Shown one piece after another: positions 45,340 through 56,389 of a stretch of 64,000 nt of DNA. The stretch's first letter is position 1. Each line of letters begins with the position of its first letter. Source of the DNA: Leuctra nigra (taxonomy: Eukaryota; Arthropoda; Insecta; Plecoptera; Leuctridae); contig OW203768.1 of the NCBI GenBank assembly GCA_934045905.1, positions 27,867,060 to 27,931,059 of the forward strand, written 5' to 3'. The notes under the pieces were generated by a model, which did no database searches, was not told the DNA's origin, and was given only the letters and a program-made list of their open reading frames with translations. The position numbers and the translations under genes are program-made.

Positions 45340-46470
45340 AGTACGGTGTTGCCATATTGTACCGTATTGTTTAAATTATAGAAAAATCTTTAATATCCAA
45401 TTCAAAACTAACTTCTTTGTGGCATTAATACTGCTCTAAATAATAAGATAACGTATAAATACCATTTGAATGTTGTCTATTTCAACTACCCAGTAAATTA
45501 TAAAAGTAAATTATGTGCTAAAAGAATATATAAACGTGATTTTTTTACACTTAATAAATTAGTGAAAGCTCTCCAATACTTCAGAAAATCGATCGATCCA
45601 GCCACCTTAAAAAATAACGGCCCAATGAATACATAAGAAATGAAAAATGAAAAATGAGTAAAAAGATTTTAAAAAAGTTTCTAAGAAAACATGGAATACT
45701 CTATCAAATTTAGATAAAACCAGAAAAGCTCTCTCATTGTCTGAGATCTGTTACGTGATCTTACTTGCCTCCTGATGAAATAAAAGTCTGCATCACTGCA
45801 CAATTCACATCAACATCAACGATCGATCGCTTTAGTATAATTTTGATTCCCAAAACGTTATTGACAATATACTAATGAGAAGTTGCGACGTTAGGTATGT
45901 ATACTCGGGCTTAAAAGTTCACTTACGCCCCCCCCCCCCAACCCCTCACCCTTTGCAACCCCAAAAATAACATCTATTTACATTATATTGCATTACCCGT
46001 GGTTCTACTGAGTCAAGGTCCCGAGAGTTAATTCCAATTTTCGTTCAATGTAAAAAAAAATCACGGCCTACTGCGCCAATTTAAAAGTTTGAAGTTTGTC
46101 TGTTCTTCCATGGGCTACACGTCTTGCCAAGTTGGCTACACTCTTGCTTCTCATGTAATTTCTTTTAAAATACTGACAAACGTTAGCGAAACGGAGTTAA
46201 TTCATAAATCAGGTATGTAGAATGTGATTTCGTATATTGTTTGAACGAATTTCTGTTACATCTTACTTGAAAGTGGATATAAAGATTCGTACTGAAATTT
46301 TGACGTTTTGAAATGACAGTTTGATTCATTTCCATTGTCGGACACCCGGACGCGTGTTTACAAACTTAAGTCGGCTCCAACGCTTGCACTGAATATCGCG
46401 CCGTGATTGGTCGAAATATTGTACGCGCGCGTATATATTATCTTCATTACGCTGTTATAAATGTTTGCTG
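45340..46470. other. AT-rich stretch without recognised genes
   Basis: A short C run near 45930. No frame or repeat was identified. Confidence 0.5.
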
Positions 46471-46477
46471 GCATCAC

Positions 46478-46560
46478 CACCTCCGTGGTCGTGTGGTCAG
46501 CGCATTGGCTTGCGATGCCAGGGGTCGCCGGTTCGATTCCGGCAAGGATCTCACTTTTTT
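46478..46560 (+). repeat. tRNA-like pol III relic
   Basis: Good B box and T arm (GCCGG-TTCGATT-CCGGC, about 46527-46543) and an A-box-like GGTCGTGTGG, then a T run at 46555-46560. The 5' side does not pair with AAGGATC, so a functional acceptor stem is missing. A SINE head or tRNA pseudogene is more likely than a working tRNA. Confidence 0.5.
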
Positions 46561-46639
46561 ATTTTGATATTTTCACAAGTTTTAATTTTGCCTAACCATA
46601 GAGTTATTTTTTTTAATTGCCCAGCTTTAATTCTCGCCA

Positions 46640-47042
46640 GTTCGAATTTGTCTACCCATAGAGAGTTAAATATCTCCTGATAGGCTGAAAAATGAAAACT
46701 GTTTTCGATATTTCTGATCAAACTCATATTAAGACCATCATTGTCTCTTATTTTACAAAATTTTATTCCAATCATTTAAGAACGTATGAACATATTGACA
46801 TTTTTAATATCTGTCAGTAATGAAGTATCGAAATGAATGTTTTCCAGTGCCAATTGAATTGAATATGATTTGGTATATTTACCAAGGGGTTTAGATGCTA
46901 TTTTTAAGTTTCGATGAAAAGCATAATTATACTTTTATGTTGTTGCGTGCATCATATTTCAATTCAATATGGATGTATATGTTTTCTGTGCGTTGTGTAC
47001 GCATGCTCGCTCATCAACGCGTTACACTGAGCGTTTTCCTAG
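46640..47042 (+). mobile_element. Non-autonomous Helitron-family copy
   Basis: The 3' end is at 47042: GCTCGCTCATCAACGCGTT, then GAGCGTTTTCCTAG followed by T. Upstream matches the copy at 3841-4640 in opposite orientation. Confidence 0.7.
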
Positions 47043-47045
47043 TTA

Positions 47046-47262
47046 GTACAAAGTAACATTCAAGTCTCTTGCCAACAACATTACAATCGAGAGGGTGCCA
47101 TATTGAAAGTAATCGCTTGAAATAGTCTCCTAGATGGTGGCTGAGCATGTTCAGATCTATCTTGACAATGTGCATAGCATCATACCAAGGCTGGCTACCT
47201 ACTTGCCCCTCTCTGTAAGTATATGAATCTCTATGATCTGTGCATCTGGCGTCTCCTGCCAA
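47046..47262 (-). other. Unidentified open frame
   Basis: An open frame of about 70 codons after an AG (GDARCTDHRDSYTYREG... HIVKIDLNMLSHH...). I do not recognise it. It does not fit the elongase, whose exons join without it. It could be a decayed transposon gene or chance. Confidence 0.2.
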
Positions 47263-47399
47263 TCGAAAAAAACGGATTAGACCAATTGATTCACAAAACT
47301 TATATTAATATTCTGGTTGTGGACAAAATGATTTTCAGCAAGTAAGATCGTTTGGTTTCATCGGAAACTTGATAAGTAGTTAAAGTATAGTTTGCACGT

Positions 47400-47640
47400 A
47401 CCCGTTCTCGCTCATCAACGCGGTACACTGAGCGTATTTCTAGTATTAATAAATAATTGACATTTTACGTAAATTTAAGCGTGTTTGGAAATTTGTTTGA
47501 TATTTTGAAGGACATTTCAAATATTTATTCACTGCTTCTTTGACGCATTTGGTTTCAGATCAAAAACTTGCAAACGGATATTCATTCGCATGCAATACGA
47601 AGGCTCGCTTATCAACGCGTTATACAGGGTGTTTTCTTAG
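47400..47640 (+). mobile_element. Two further Helitron-family 3' ends
   Basis: One ends CTAG at 47443, followed by T (hairpin region TCGCTCATCAACGCGGTAC). The other ends TTAG at 47640 (GCTTATCAACGCGTTATAC). Both are in plus orientation, ~200 bp apart. The first keeps the A|T signature and the second has lost the C of CTAG. Confidence 0.65.
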
Positions 47641-47791
47641 TTTTAAGTTTGCATATCCTATTCATATTTCTATTAATTACATGGAATATTTTGAAGTTTG
47701 AATCGCAGGTTTATTCAATACTAGGTATATGTGGACATATATCATTTAAACATAATACTTTTATTTTATTAATCCGCAGTATGTATTATTT

Positions 47792-48340
47792 ATCGAGCGT
47801 AGCGAGCTTCACCATGTTACTCGAAAGGCAATTTCTCTGTGTGTTTGTTTGTCTTTGTTTTTTTGCCTTCACTCAGGTTAAACCGCACAACACATAGATC
47901 TGAAATTGTGCACACATACTCACGCAATCTATGCGGTCTCTGGGATCGTTTTTGAACGGGATCCTGCGATTCGTTCAAATTTTAAAAAATATATATTTCG
48001 ATTGGTTAGTCCAATCAATTTGAATTTTTGCAAAGTTATTGCAACCAACATTATCCTCAATCTTACAAAGTTTCAGCGAAATCTCCCCATTAGTTAAAAT
48101 TTTAAACCACCTATCTTGTAATTTTTTTAAATTTCAACTAGAACCGTTTGACCGATCAACTTAAAACTTTGCATGGTCATTGGGAGCAACATTTGACGTA
48201 TTTTTGTTAGTTGTTAATCTGAAGTTTCTTCAATGGTTAATGTCATTTTAAGGATATTTTTTTTCTACAATCTTAAAATATTTGCAAATTAAAGTCAATA
48301 ATTTCAATTATTAACAGTGCTATCTAAGATGCGTGAACCT
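47792..48340 (+). repeat. GAGCGAGC-end repeat family, left part
   Basis: Begins CGAGCGTAGCGAGC, then the TTTCTCTGTGTG and AAACCGCACAACACA phrases seen at 57.53-57.65 kb. Its matching 3' end may be the one at 51020, which would make the whole 47.8-51.0 kb stretch one element carrying the tandem arrays. Confidence 0.55.
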
Positions 48341-48349
48341 GGCACCCCC

Positions 48350-49650
48350 CACTCAAGATAAAGGGATGAAACTTTCCAAATATTTAGTGCGTAATTAGTG
48401 CGAATTAGTGCGACTACCCCAAAAAAGTTATTAGGCAAAAGGTGTGGAACTGGGGGGTGCCAAGTTCACAGCTACCCCCTTAAGAGAAACGGTTCAAACT
48501 TTGCAGATATTTAGTGCGGAATTATTGCGAATTAGTGCGTCTAGAACCAGAATTAGTGCGACTCATAGGCGTGCACAGGATAAATCATTAGGGGGGGCCA
48601 ACATGGACGCCGGCAGGGATTAATGACAGGGGGGTAAAGTCTAAGGAAAAAAATTGCCACGGGTGAAGGGGGGTGTGGGGGGCGTGCCCCCCACCTTGCC
48701 CCGCAGGGCATTTTTTGTTTTTTTGACACTTTAAAATCAATTTTGAGACGTTCTGACTAGCATTTTTTTACAAATTCATTTTTTTTTAATTTTACACACC
48801 TTTTCACTACAATAAGGTGAGGGGTGCATGCCCCAAAATATATTAAAAAGAAATTTTTATGGGAAAAACCTAGAAATTCATGAAAAAAATCGTGTTTTTG
48901 TAAGGTACTTCAAAGACATTGTTTTCCAAAATATTGTGTTTTTGATCAACCTAGTACTTGATTCCAGGGATTTGAGCAACTCCAGTCTGCCCCGCAGGGA
49001 GATTTTTTTGTTTAAACCCTTTTAAAACACAATTTTGACACTATGAGGACCACATTTTATAATTTTTTAGTTGAGGCTGAGCCATTAGGGGGGGGGGGGG
49101 GGGGGCCAAGGCCCCCCCGGCCCCCCCCCCCCCCCCGTGCGCACGCCTATGGTGCGACTACCCCTAAAAAGTTATTAGGCAAAAGGTGTGGGGGGTGCCC
49201 AGTTCACAGCACCCCCAAAAGAGAGAAACAGTTTATACTTTATAGATATTTAGTGCGAAATTAGTGCGAATTAGTGCAACTAGTTCAAGAATTAGTGCGA
49301 CTACCCCTAAAAAGTTAAATGTGTGGGGGGGGTGCCAAGTTCACAGCACTCCCCATAAGAGAAACGGTTCAAACTTTGCAGATATGTAGTGCTTAATTAG
49401 AGCCACTAAATTCAGAATTAGTGCCACAACTCCAGGGTATGTATTAAGAAAAAAACACAGGAGGGCGTGCCCCCTTAAAACTTCTTCCCTTTTTTCTTCC
49501 CTTCTTCTTCTTTTAGTTAGAGGTTTAAATTATCCAAATATATAGTGCTCCATTAGTGCCAATATGTGCCGTTTAATCCAGAATTATGGCCAGTTCCTCA
49601 GTTAAGAGAGAGGTTTGAAATATTCCACTATATTTTGTGCTAAGTCAATG
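48350..49650. repeat. Tandem array, ~148-bp unit, first orientation
   Basis: Units contain TTAGTGCG words, then ACCCCTAAAAAGTTATTAGG, AAAAGGTGTGG, GGGGTGCCAAGTTCACAG and GAGAAACGGTTCAAACTTTG. They are the reverse complement of the array at 49930-50890. Units decay towards 49650. Interrupted by the insertion at 48564-49151. Confidence 0.85.
48564..49151. mobile_element. 588-bp insertion with 8-bp target duplication (hAT-like)
   Basis: The ends read CATAGGCGTGCACA and (right, reverse complement) CATAGGCGTGCGCA. The 8-mer GTGCGACT flanks it on both sides (48556-48563 and 49152-49159). Deleting the element and one 8-mer restores the tandem-repeat unit exactly. An 8-bp duplication and CA ends suggest the hAT superfamily. 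The interior has G and C runs (49088-49105, 49121-49136) and no transposase. Confidence 0.85.
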
Positions 49651-49859
49651 GATGCAGATAATACAATGATTTCATTTCTAAAACATGGCCGATAGTGCCA
49701 GATCTTTCCAACTATTTATTATGGGTGGACAAAGTTATGAGCTACAATTTTGGATGATATCAAATTTGAATCAAATGTCACAATTATGGATTCCCTGTTC
49801 ATAAGTTTTTATATCATAATAAATATATTGAGCCATATACCTACTGAGACTATCGGCAA

Positions 49860-49930
49860 TCCGTTGCCGTTGGAGTCATTGAGCGAGCAAAGCGAACGCT
49901 CTCTCAATGACTCCAACGGCAACAGATTCC
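49860..49930. repeat. Palindrome at the centre of the inverted arrays
   Basis: CCGTTGCCGTTGGAGTCATT and AATGACTCCAACGGCAAC are inverted around GAGCGAGCAAAGCGAACGC. It is the pivot between the two array halves. Confidence 0.75.
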
Positions 49931-50890
49931 AACGGCAACACTAATTCGAACTAATTCCGCACTAAATATCTGCCAAGTTTGAACCGTTTCTCTCTTATGG
50001 GGGGTGCTGTGAACTTGGCTCCCCCCACACCATTTGCCTAATAACTTTTAAGGGGTAGTCGCACTAATTCTGGAACTAGTCGCACTAATTCGCACTAATT
50101 CCGCACTAAATATCTGCAAAGTTTCAACCGTTTCTCTTAAGGGGGAAGCTGTGAACTTGGCACCCCCCAGTTCCACACCTTTTGCTTAATAACTTTTTAG
50201 GAGTAGTCGCACTAATTCTCGAACTATTCGCACTAATTCGCACTAATTCCGCACTTAAATTCTATAAAGTTTGAACCGTTTCTCTTAAGGGGGTAGCTGT
50301 GAACTTGGCACCCCACGGTTCCACAACTTTTGCTTAATAAATTTTTAGGGGTGGGCGCACTAATTCTGGAACTAGTCGCACTAATTCGCACTAATTCCGC
50401 ACTAAATATCTGCAAAGTTTGAACCGTTTCTCTAAAGGGGGTAGCTTAGAACTTGGCACCCCCCAGTTCCACACCTTTTGCTTAATAACTTTTTAGGGGT
50501 AGTCGCACTAATTCTCAAACTAGTCGCACTAATTCGCACTAATTTCGCACTCAATATCTATAAAGTATGAACCGTTTCTCTAAGGAGGGTAACTGTTAAC
50601 TAGGCACCCCCCAGTTCCACACCTTTTGCTTAATAACTTTTTAGGGGTAGTCGCACTAATTCTTGAACTAGTCGCACTAATTCGCACTAATTCCGCACTA
50701 AATATCTGCAAAGTTTGAACCGTTTATCTCTTATGGGGGTAGCTGTGAACTTGGCACCCCCCACACCTTTTGCCTAATAACTTTTTAGGGGTAGTCGCAC
50801 TAATTCTGGAACCAGTCGCACTAATTCGCACTAATTACGCACTAAATATTTGGATAGTTTCATCCCTTTATCTTGAGTGGGGGGTGCCAG
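49930..50890. repeat. Tandem array, 148-bp unit, second orientation
   Basis: Anchor GTAGTCGCACTAATTCT (or variant) starts at 50055, 50203, 50351, 50499, 50647 and 50791, giving steps of 148, 148, 148, 148 and 144. Each unit has four CGCACTAAT words, AAAGTTTGAACCGTTTCTCT, GTGAACTTGGCACCCCCC and ACACCTTTTGC. Confidence 0.92.
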
Positions 50891-50977
50891 GTTCACGCAC
50901 CTTGCTATCTTGATGCTTCAGTTACAAGGGCTGTAGAGCAGATACTTGCAAACGCATTTCAAATCGCATACAATACG

Positions 50978-51020
50978 AAGGCTCGCTTACCAACGCGGTA
51001 CACAGAGCGTGTTCCTATAG
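50978..51020 (+). mobile_element. Helitron-family 3' end, diverged
   Basis: GCTCGCTTACCAACGCGGTA, then AGAGCGTGTTCCTATAG, followed by T. Confidence 0.55.
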
Positions 51021-51110
51021 TTAGTGTTTTATATACATTAAAGATAAGTCAAACTTTCGAAAAATTTAGATAAGTTTGATGTCGTGGACTTTTTCGGAAC
51101 CATCGAGTAA

Positions 51111-51168
51111 TAGCATGGCAGTGGTGACGGTTTGTTCATCGGATCAAACCGTCACCACTGCCATGCTA
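51111..51168. repeat. Perfect 24-bp hairpin
   Basis: Arms 51111-51134 and 51145-51168 are exact reverse complements (core GGCAGTGGTGACGG) around a 10-base loop TTCATCGGAT. No flanking gene explains it. Confidence 0.95.
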
Positions 51169-51230
51169 AGATAAGTTTATTTAACTCAGATAAATTTAAC
51201 CGACCTTCAGCTGATTCTTCCTTGACTCAC

Positions 51231-51317
51231 CTCTTGTAACATAATTGGATGTCTTGTGTTGTCTATTACATTGCACAAACTAGTTGCAACGTACTGAAGG
51301 ATACCACTCCATATTGC
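51231..51317 (-). CDS. Fatty-acid elongase (ELOVL family), exon 2 of those seen
   Basis: An 87-bp exon (29 codons, phase 0 both sides) between a TTTTACAG acceptor and GAG|GTGAGTC donor. It encodes AIWSGILQYVATSLCNVIDN followed by TRHPIMLQE. This is the lumenal loop in which other elongases have a Cys-x-Pro-Val-Asp segment; here it is C-N-V-I-D. It joins the 43000 exon in frame with the correct spacing to the K-x2-E motif. Confidence 0.85.
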
Positions 51318-51665
51318 CTGTAAAATACAGAAACAATTGTTTGGGAAATGGACTGTGTCGTTGAGGTTATTAAAAGGACGAATGATATTTGTCATTTAAA
51401 CAAGGCTTTAATTCAAATATGACAAGATCGTACATGTGCTACGAAATCTATGCTAAATGCTTAACTGGAAAATGTAAAGAGAACAGTAGGGTAATTCCAT
51501 TCTTCTTCACACCAAGTTGTTGCCTTAAAATTATCGAGTTAAGATTACTTTTGTTATTATTATTATCGTTAGAATCATCGAGTACCACACATCAAAAGAA
51601 CTTCTCTCCACTGATCTTCATCCCGTGAACAAGTTGATAACAGAATAATGGTGAAGTTAAATTAC

Positions 51666-52068
51666 TTAAGAGGCAAACGGAAGCTTGCGGGAATCGCACG
51701 GTTCGTCAGAGCGTTTTTTTGAAATTTTGTCTTCCCACTAAATAATTTTAAAAAATCAGATAGTAACGACCCATAACAGCCTAATAGACTAAATAATGCC
51801 GCACACTGGAGTTCATTATGACCTCTTGTACGACCTCAAAGTGTAAAATACGATATTTTTAGTAAAATAGTAAAAATTAATCGTATTTAACACTTTGAGG
51901 TCGCACCAGAAGTCATAAAGTACTCCAGTTTGCGGCATTATTTAGTCTATTAGGCTGTAATGGGTCGTTACTATCTGATTTTTTAAAATTATTTTGTGGG
52001 AAGACAACATTTCGAAAAAACTTTCTGACGAACCGTGCGATTCCCGCTCGCTTCCGTTTGCCTCTTAA
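51666..52068. mobile_element. Fold-back element, 403 bp
   Basis: TTAAGAGGCAAACGGAAG at the left and CTTCCGTTTGCCTCTTAA at the right. The arms run almost to the centre (GGGTCGTTACTATCTGATTT, TAGTCTATTAGGCTG, AACACTTTGAGGTCG), leaving a short AT core. TTAA or TA at the borders. Non-coding. Confidence 0.9.
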
Positions 52069-52235
52069 TATTCTGAAGCCCGAATAACACGGAACAATTT
52101 CTTTCTATGTCACGTTCCCATTTTTAATACAATTAACAACATAATTTTTATAATGTATCACATTCTATCTTTAATAGAACATATGCGACATATTGTTTCA
52201 CACTTTTACTTCAAATAAATTTGTGATTTTCAATT

Positions 52236-52304
52236 CAATATGACGTATATGTTTTCTGTGCGTTTGGTTCGCTCATCAACGCGTTACACTGAGCGTTTTC
52301 CTAG
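52236..52304 (+). mobile_element. Helitron-family 3' end
   Basis: TTCGCTCATCAACGCGTTAC then GAGCGTTTTCCTAG, followed by T. The upstream ATATGTTTTCTGTGCG segment matches the 47042 copy. Confidence 0.75.
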
Positions 52305-52640
52305 TCAATAAGGAATTCAACTAGATGGTGTTGACATCATGAACACGTGGGTCTGCTGTCAATAACACGTGGCGATGACGTCAGAAACAGGATCACACTC
52401 TAAGCTACATCACGCACACACCATAGACATATTATACTATATGACTATGCACACACCAACCACCTACCTCCATCTGCGCCAATACCAACTAAAAAGCATG
52501 CAATAGGTTTGCCTAACTAGGGTAAAAAAGTAACTTAAAATTATAAAACAATGTTAGTTTGAAATAGGTTTGCAGAATGTAAAAGCTTGTAGCATGACAT
52601 TATTAAGAGTCAAGTTCATCAGAACCACTATGTAAACTTA

Positions 52641-53562
52641 CTAGGAAAACGCTCTGTGTAACGCGTTGATGAGCGAGCACGGATACACGCAACACCTCGA
52701 ACCGAAATTATGTCTATCGAATGTCATTAAAAGCCAACAATTCTTTAGTTTCGTCACAGACTTGTATAAAAATCTCCAAAATCTCCACAAATATTGGTGC
52801 CAATCCTTGCTAAGTTTTAAGTTGATCGATTAAACCTTTATGATTGAACGGTTCCTTGTTAATTTTCAAAAATCACAGGATCTCGTTCAAAAAATATACC
52901 TGGGACCACCCATATGATATGATATGTAGTGTGTGTACACAATATCAGATCAATCTGTTGAACGGTCATTATTAGTTTCATATCGTTTAAAACTTTCTGC
53001 TCTAACTACCTTGCCTTGAACTGAAGATTCGAAGTCACCGTGAATTTGACAGCCAACACGCAAAATGTCCCTAAAATAACAAAACTTTTGAAAATAACGA
53101 CAGATTAGAGTGAAAATTGGCAAAAATACCTTAAATGTTGGTACAAATGACCATGCGAAGTTTTTAGTTGGTCGGTCAATCGGTTCCAGTTTAAATTTCA
53201 AAAATCACAGGAAAAATGGTTTCAAATTTGAACCAATTGGAGGATTTGGCTGAATTTTTTTTTGATTGGGTACAATGTTGGTTGCAATGACTTTGCTAAA
53301 TTTCAAATTGATCGAACCAACCAATCGAAAGATAATTTTTATAAAATTTGAACCAATCACAGGATCTCGTTCAGAAAAGATCCCAGGGATCGCATAGATT
53401 ACGTTAGTATGTGTACATATTTTCAGATCGTTTGGTTGTGCGGTTTGACCTGGGCAGTGAACACAAAAAAACAAAAAAACAAAAAAACAAAAAAAAAAAC
53501 ACACAGAGAAAGTGCCATAGGTGTACCGTGGTGACGCTCGCTACGCTCGCTCAACAATCTTA
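52641..53562 (-). mobile_element. Longer non-autonomous Helitron-family copy
   Basis: The 3' end CTAG is at 52641-52644, preceded on the plus strand by A. The other end, at about 53535-53562, reads GACGCTCGCTACGCTCGCTC. The body has the AATTAGCAAAAATACC-type, GATCGAACCAACCAATCG and GTGCGGTTTGACCTGGGC phrases. No ORF. A reverse-oriented relative is at 57529-58431. Confidence 0.7.
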
Positions 53563-53686
53563 AATTTCAATAACAGTCAAAGAATTAAAAAAAAATATAA
53601 CGTACAATCAAATAAGTCTAACAATTTGAAATTATCTCAAGAAAGTGAGTGAATCAATATAAAAAGTATGTGACCTTACGTGAAAT

Positions 53687-54320
53687 TGTGATGTCACGAC
53701 GTAATAATCAAGTGAACCAGTCGAGAAACCGTTGGGAATAGGTTACAAAACCAGTCAACCAGACAAGTTCTCAGTGATTCCAAGAATATTCGTGGTGTAC
53801 GTGTGAAAAGTATATCTTTTTCCGAGTTTCAGAGATGACGGAAGGACTAAAATAACTACCACATATACGGAACCTTTGGCGATAAGACGAGGTCAGAGGG
53901 TATAAAACGGGAAGCTATCAGAAAAACATCATCAATTGGAGATTCTCAAGCAGTGAGACCGGCCTCGCGAACCAGTAAAGCCATTAGGCACGAGAGAGTG
54001 CCGACGTGATCGGGGAAATAGAAAATAATTATAACATTTTTAGCAAACTTTAACTATAGTAAATTCGAACGTAAAGCCAAGTGCAGAGGCAAATATTATC
54101 GCGCTATAATAAAGACAATATTCGTTCATCAGTGATCGACTGAACAGTTCTCCGCAGTATGAGTATTGCAGTCAGTGACTTGCACACTCCGGGAGTATCC
54201 GATGAGTCTGCAGTCACGATCATCATCTACCAGAGCCAACTTGCGCCAACTGCCCGAGGAATTAACTCCGACTACTAGACGGCCTGGTAACCAAGGGGTT
54301 GCACTGACGACAACATCACA
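53687..54320 (+). mobile_element. Possible solo LTR
   Basis: TATAAAA at 53901-53907 and AATAAA at 54108-54113 are spaced as in a retrotransposon LTR, and the segment starts TGTGATGTC. I could not confirm a CA end, target duplication, primer-binding site or coding region. A host promoter is an alternative. Confidence 0.3.
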
Positions 54321-54329
54321 TCGCGGCTG

Positions 54330-55540
54330 AAAGGGTGACATTGTCCAGTCATTTAACTCTGCTGGTGAACTGGAGTTCACATAAGTCACGCTACTCGAGG
54401 GTCAACGCCATCCACTGTTTACTTGGGAGTAAACAAACAAGAGGACACCACCACTACTGCCGATGTATCAAACGTAACATTGTATTTATTTTGATTGCTC
54501 TTTTGCTCTTCTTTATAATAGAGGGACCCGTCATGTAAAACATGACCAATGTGCACCAGTGAGTTATGCGTAAATATAAAACGACAGCAATATTTGTCAG
54601 CAGAGTGTGCGTCGTTAATACATTTGACGTCGTTGATGACCCAATCTTTACAGAAAACGTTAAAAAATGAGGAACGAAGAAAAGCAATTTGATCATACCT
54701 ATTATGGTAAAACAATTTCATATAAGTTTTCAAATTTACACCAGAGTATTCGTACTAAGTAAAAATAAGAAGAAAAACAATGTATGCGCCGTAAAAAAAA
54801 TATATATTTCATTACGTTGATACCGTGACCTGATGCCCACGGCCTTTTCTTCATTTGTTAATATGCTATTACATGTTTTCTACGGCTTCATTATATTATA
54901 CGTTCCTCAGATGTAGGGCGGAAGTAAATTTGTTTGATTTGCGGTGCACAATTTTGGATTGTAATCAAGCTCTATCAAGTACCGTTTCACTGATGTTAAC
55001 AAATAACGTTATATTGAAGTATTCTCTTACAATAACTCATGTCACCATTACAAATGATTGGTTGATGTCAGAAATACTGTTCATATTGAAATGGACTTCA
55101 GCCGATCTACCACTAATTAAAGTATAGATATTCAGTTAACAATGTAAAACTTAAACATTGGTGCTTCAAACTTTATCAACAGCAACATGAATTCGTTGTC
55201 AATACATGACTCAATACAGACCACTCTACGAAATAAGAAACGACTGAAAATGATTAATCTAACAACATTATTTAAAAACTTCGTCGGTTAGTTGGTTTGA
55301 GGGTTACAGAACCGTGTTGATTAAATGTAGGAAGAAAATAATACGTTTGATCGTTTGCAAATTGCATCTTGAGGCCAATGTTAAAAATCTATCGGCTTTG
55401 TTTGGTTTTCATGGCCCTCTAAAATACAGATCAAATGAAAATTTTAAAAAATTACACTTTGACGTTTCTTGGAGTAAAGAAGTTTTCTATGTAATGTCTC
55501 TTCTGAACGGTTATTATGTGTTATAGTAGATTTTTTACAC
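54330..55540. other. Stretch without recognised genes
   Basis: AT-rich. Open frames up to ~90 codons show no family resemblance. Confidence 0.4.
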
Positions 55541-55860
55541 ACTCAAAGGGATAAGGATTACGTTTTAGGTAAGTTATGGTTATTTCTTTACTTTGCGAAG
55601 GCAAAAGACATATTTTTAGACACAATTGGCAATGAAAGGCCACCATTTTAAATACAAAATAGTGCCGTTTTCAATATAATGCAAAGATTTGGACAGTTAT
55701 TCTGTGTTAAAATACATTTCTTATAAACACAAAGGGATAAGGATTGCCATTTAGGTAAGTTTCAGTTATTTATTTATGCACAAAGAGCAGAAGATGTATT
55801 TTGGACATGATTTGGGCAATGTAACGTCGACCATTTTAATTTTAAATACAACATAGAGAG
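55540..55860. repeat. Two direct repeats of ~110 bp
   Basis: Both contain CAAAGGGATAAGGATT, then TTTAGGTAAGTT, AAGA-ATATTTT and CCATTTTAA-TTAAATACAA in order (about 55543-55660 and 55729-55850). Confidence 0.7.
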
Positions 55861-56167
55861 TGTGCGCGCGAAATTGAGAGGATGCGCGCGCAGGCGTTCC
55901 TGACACACAGACAGAACTGCGTAACTATCTTTATATATAATAAACATATTATAACATTGCTTGAATCTTTGTGTTCTACCCTCTGAGCCAAAATATGAAT
56001 TCACATTGTTTCCTTGAAGATAAGCAATATATAAATAATAAATATTATATATAATATATAATATTATAATATTATGTACTAATATAATATAATATTATAA
56101 ATAATATATAAATATAATAGAAACGCACTTTCTTATTTGACTATGAAACTATATGAAGTATTCTTAC

Positions 56168-56358
56168 GTTTGTGATAAGCCAGATATGGAATATCACTAG
56201 AAACGCGTTGTACGTGATGACCAGAGTCTGCAGATTGTACGGCTTTCTGTTTCGCATCCATCTTGGTCCAAGTTCAAGTACGAACAGCAGATACAAGGGC
56301 AAGATGGTAAATAGCGGCCAAGGACTCTGCGTAAGATAAAATCCGGAAGGTTCCCATC
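56168..56358 (-). CDS. Fatty-acid elongase (ELOVL family), most upstream exon found
   Basis: 191 bp (two bases of a split codon plus 63 codons) between a CATTCTAG acceptor and AAC|GTAAG donor. It encodes FYLTQSPWPLFTILPLYLLF (first membrane segment) and GPRWMRNRKPYNLQTLVITY, the typical N-terminal part of an elongase. The six exons sum to 776 bases. About 25-35 codons containing the start methionine are still missing. I searched 56.4-59.5 kb and saw no convincing exon, so it may lie beyond the RepHel Helitron to the right. The gene therefore spans more than 34.7 kb, filled with transposons. Confidence 0.93.
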
Positions 56359-56389
56359 CTAGAATGAAACATTACATAATCCAATAGAT

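Noticed and set aside
46478..46560. Functional tRNA gene
   Set aside because: The T arm and B box are good but the acceptor stem does not pair. Treated as a SINE or tRNA relic.
47046..47262. Additional elongase exon
   Set aside because: The exons at 51231 and 43000 join in frame with family-correct spacing, and this frame has no elongase motif.
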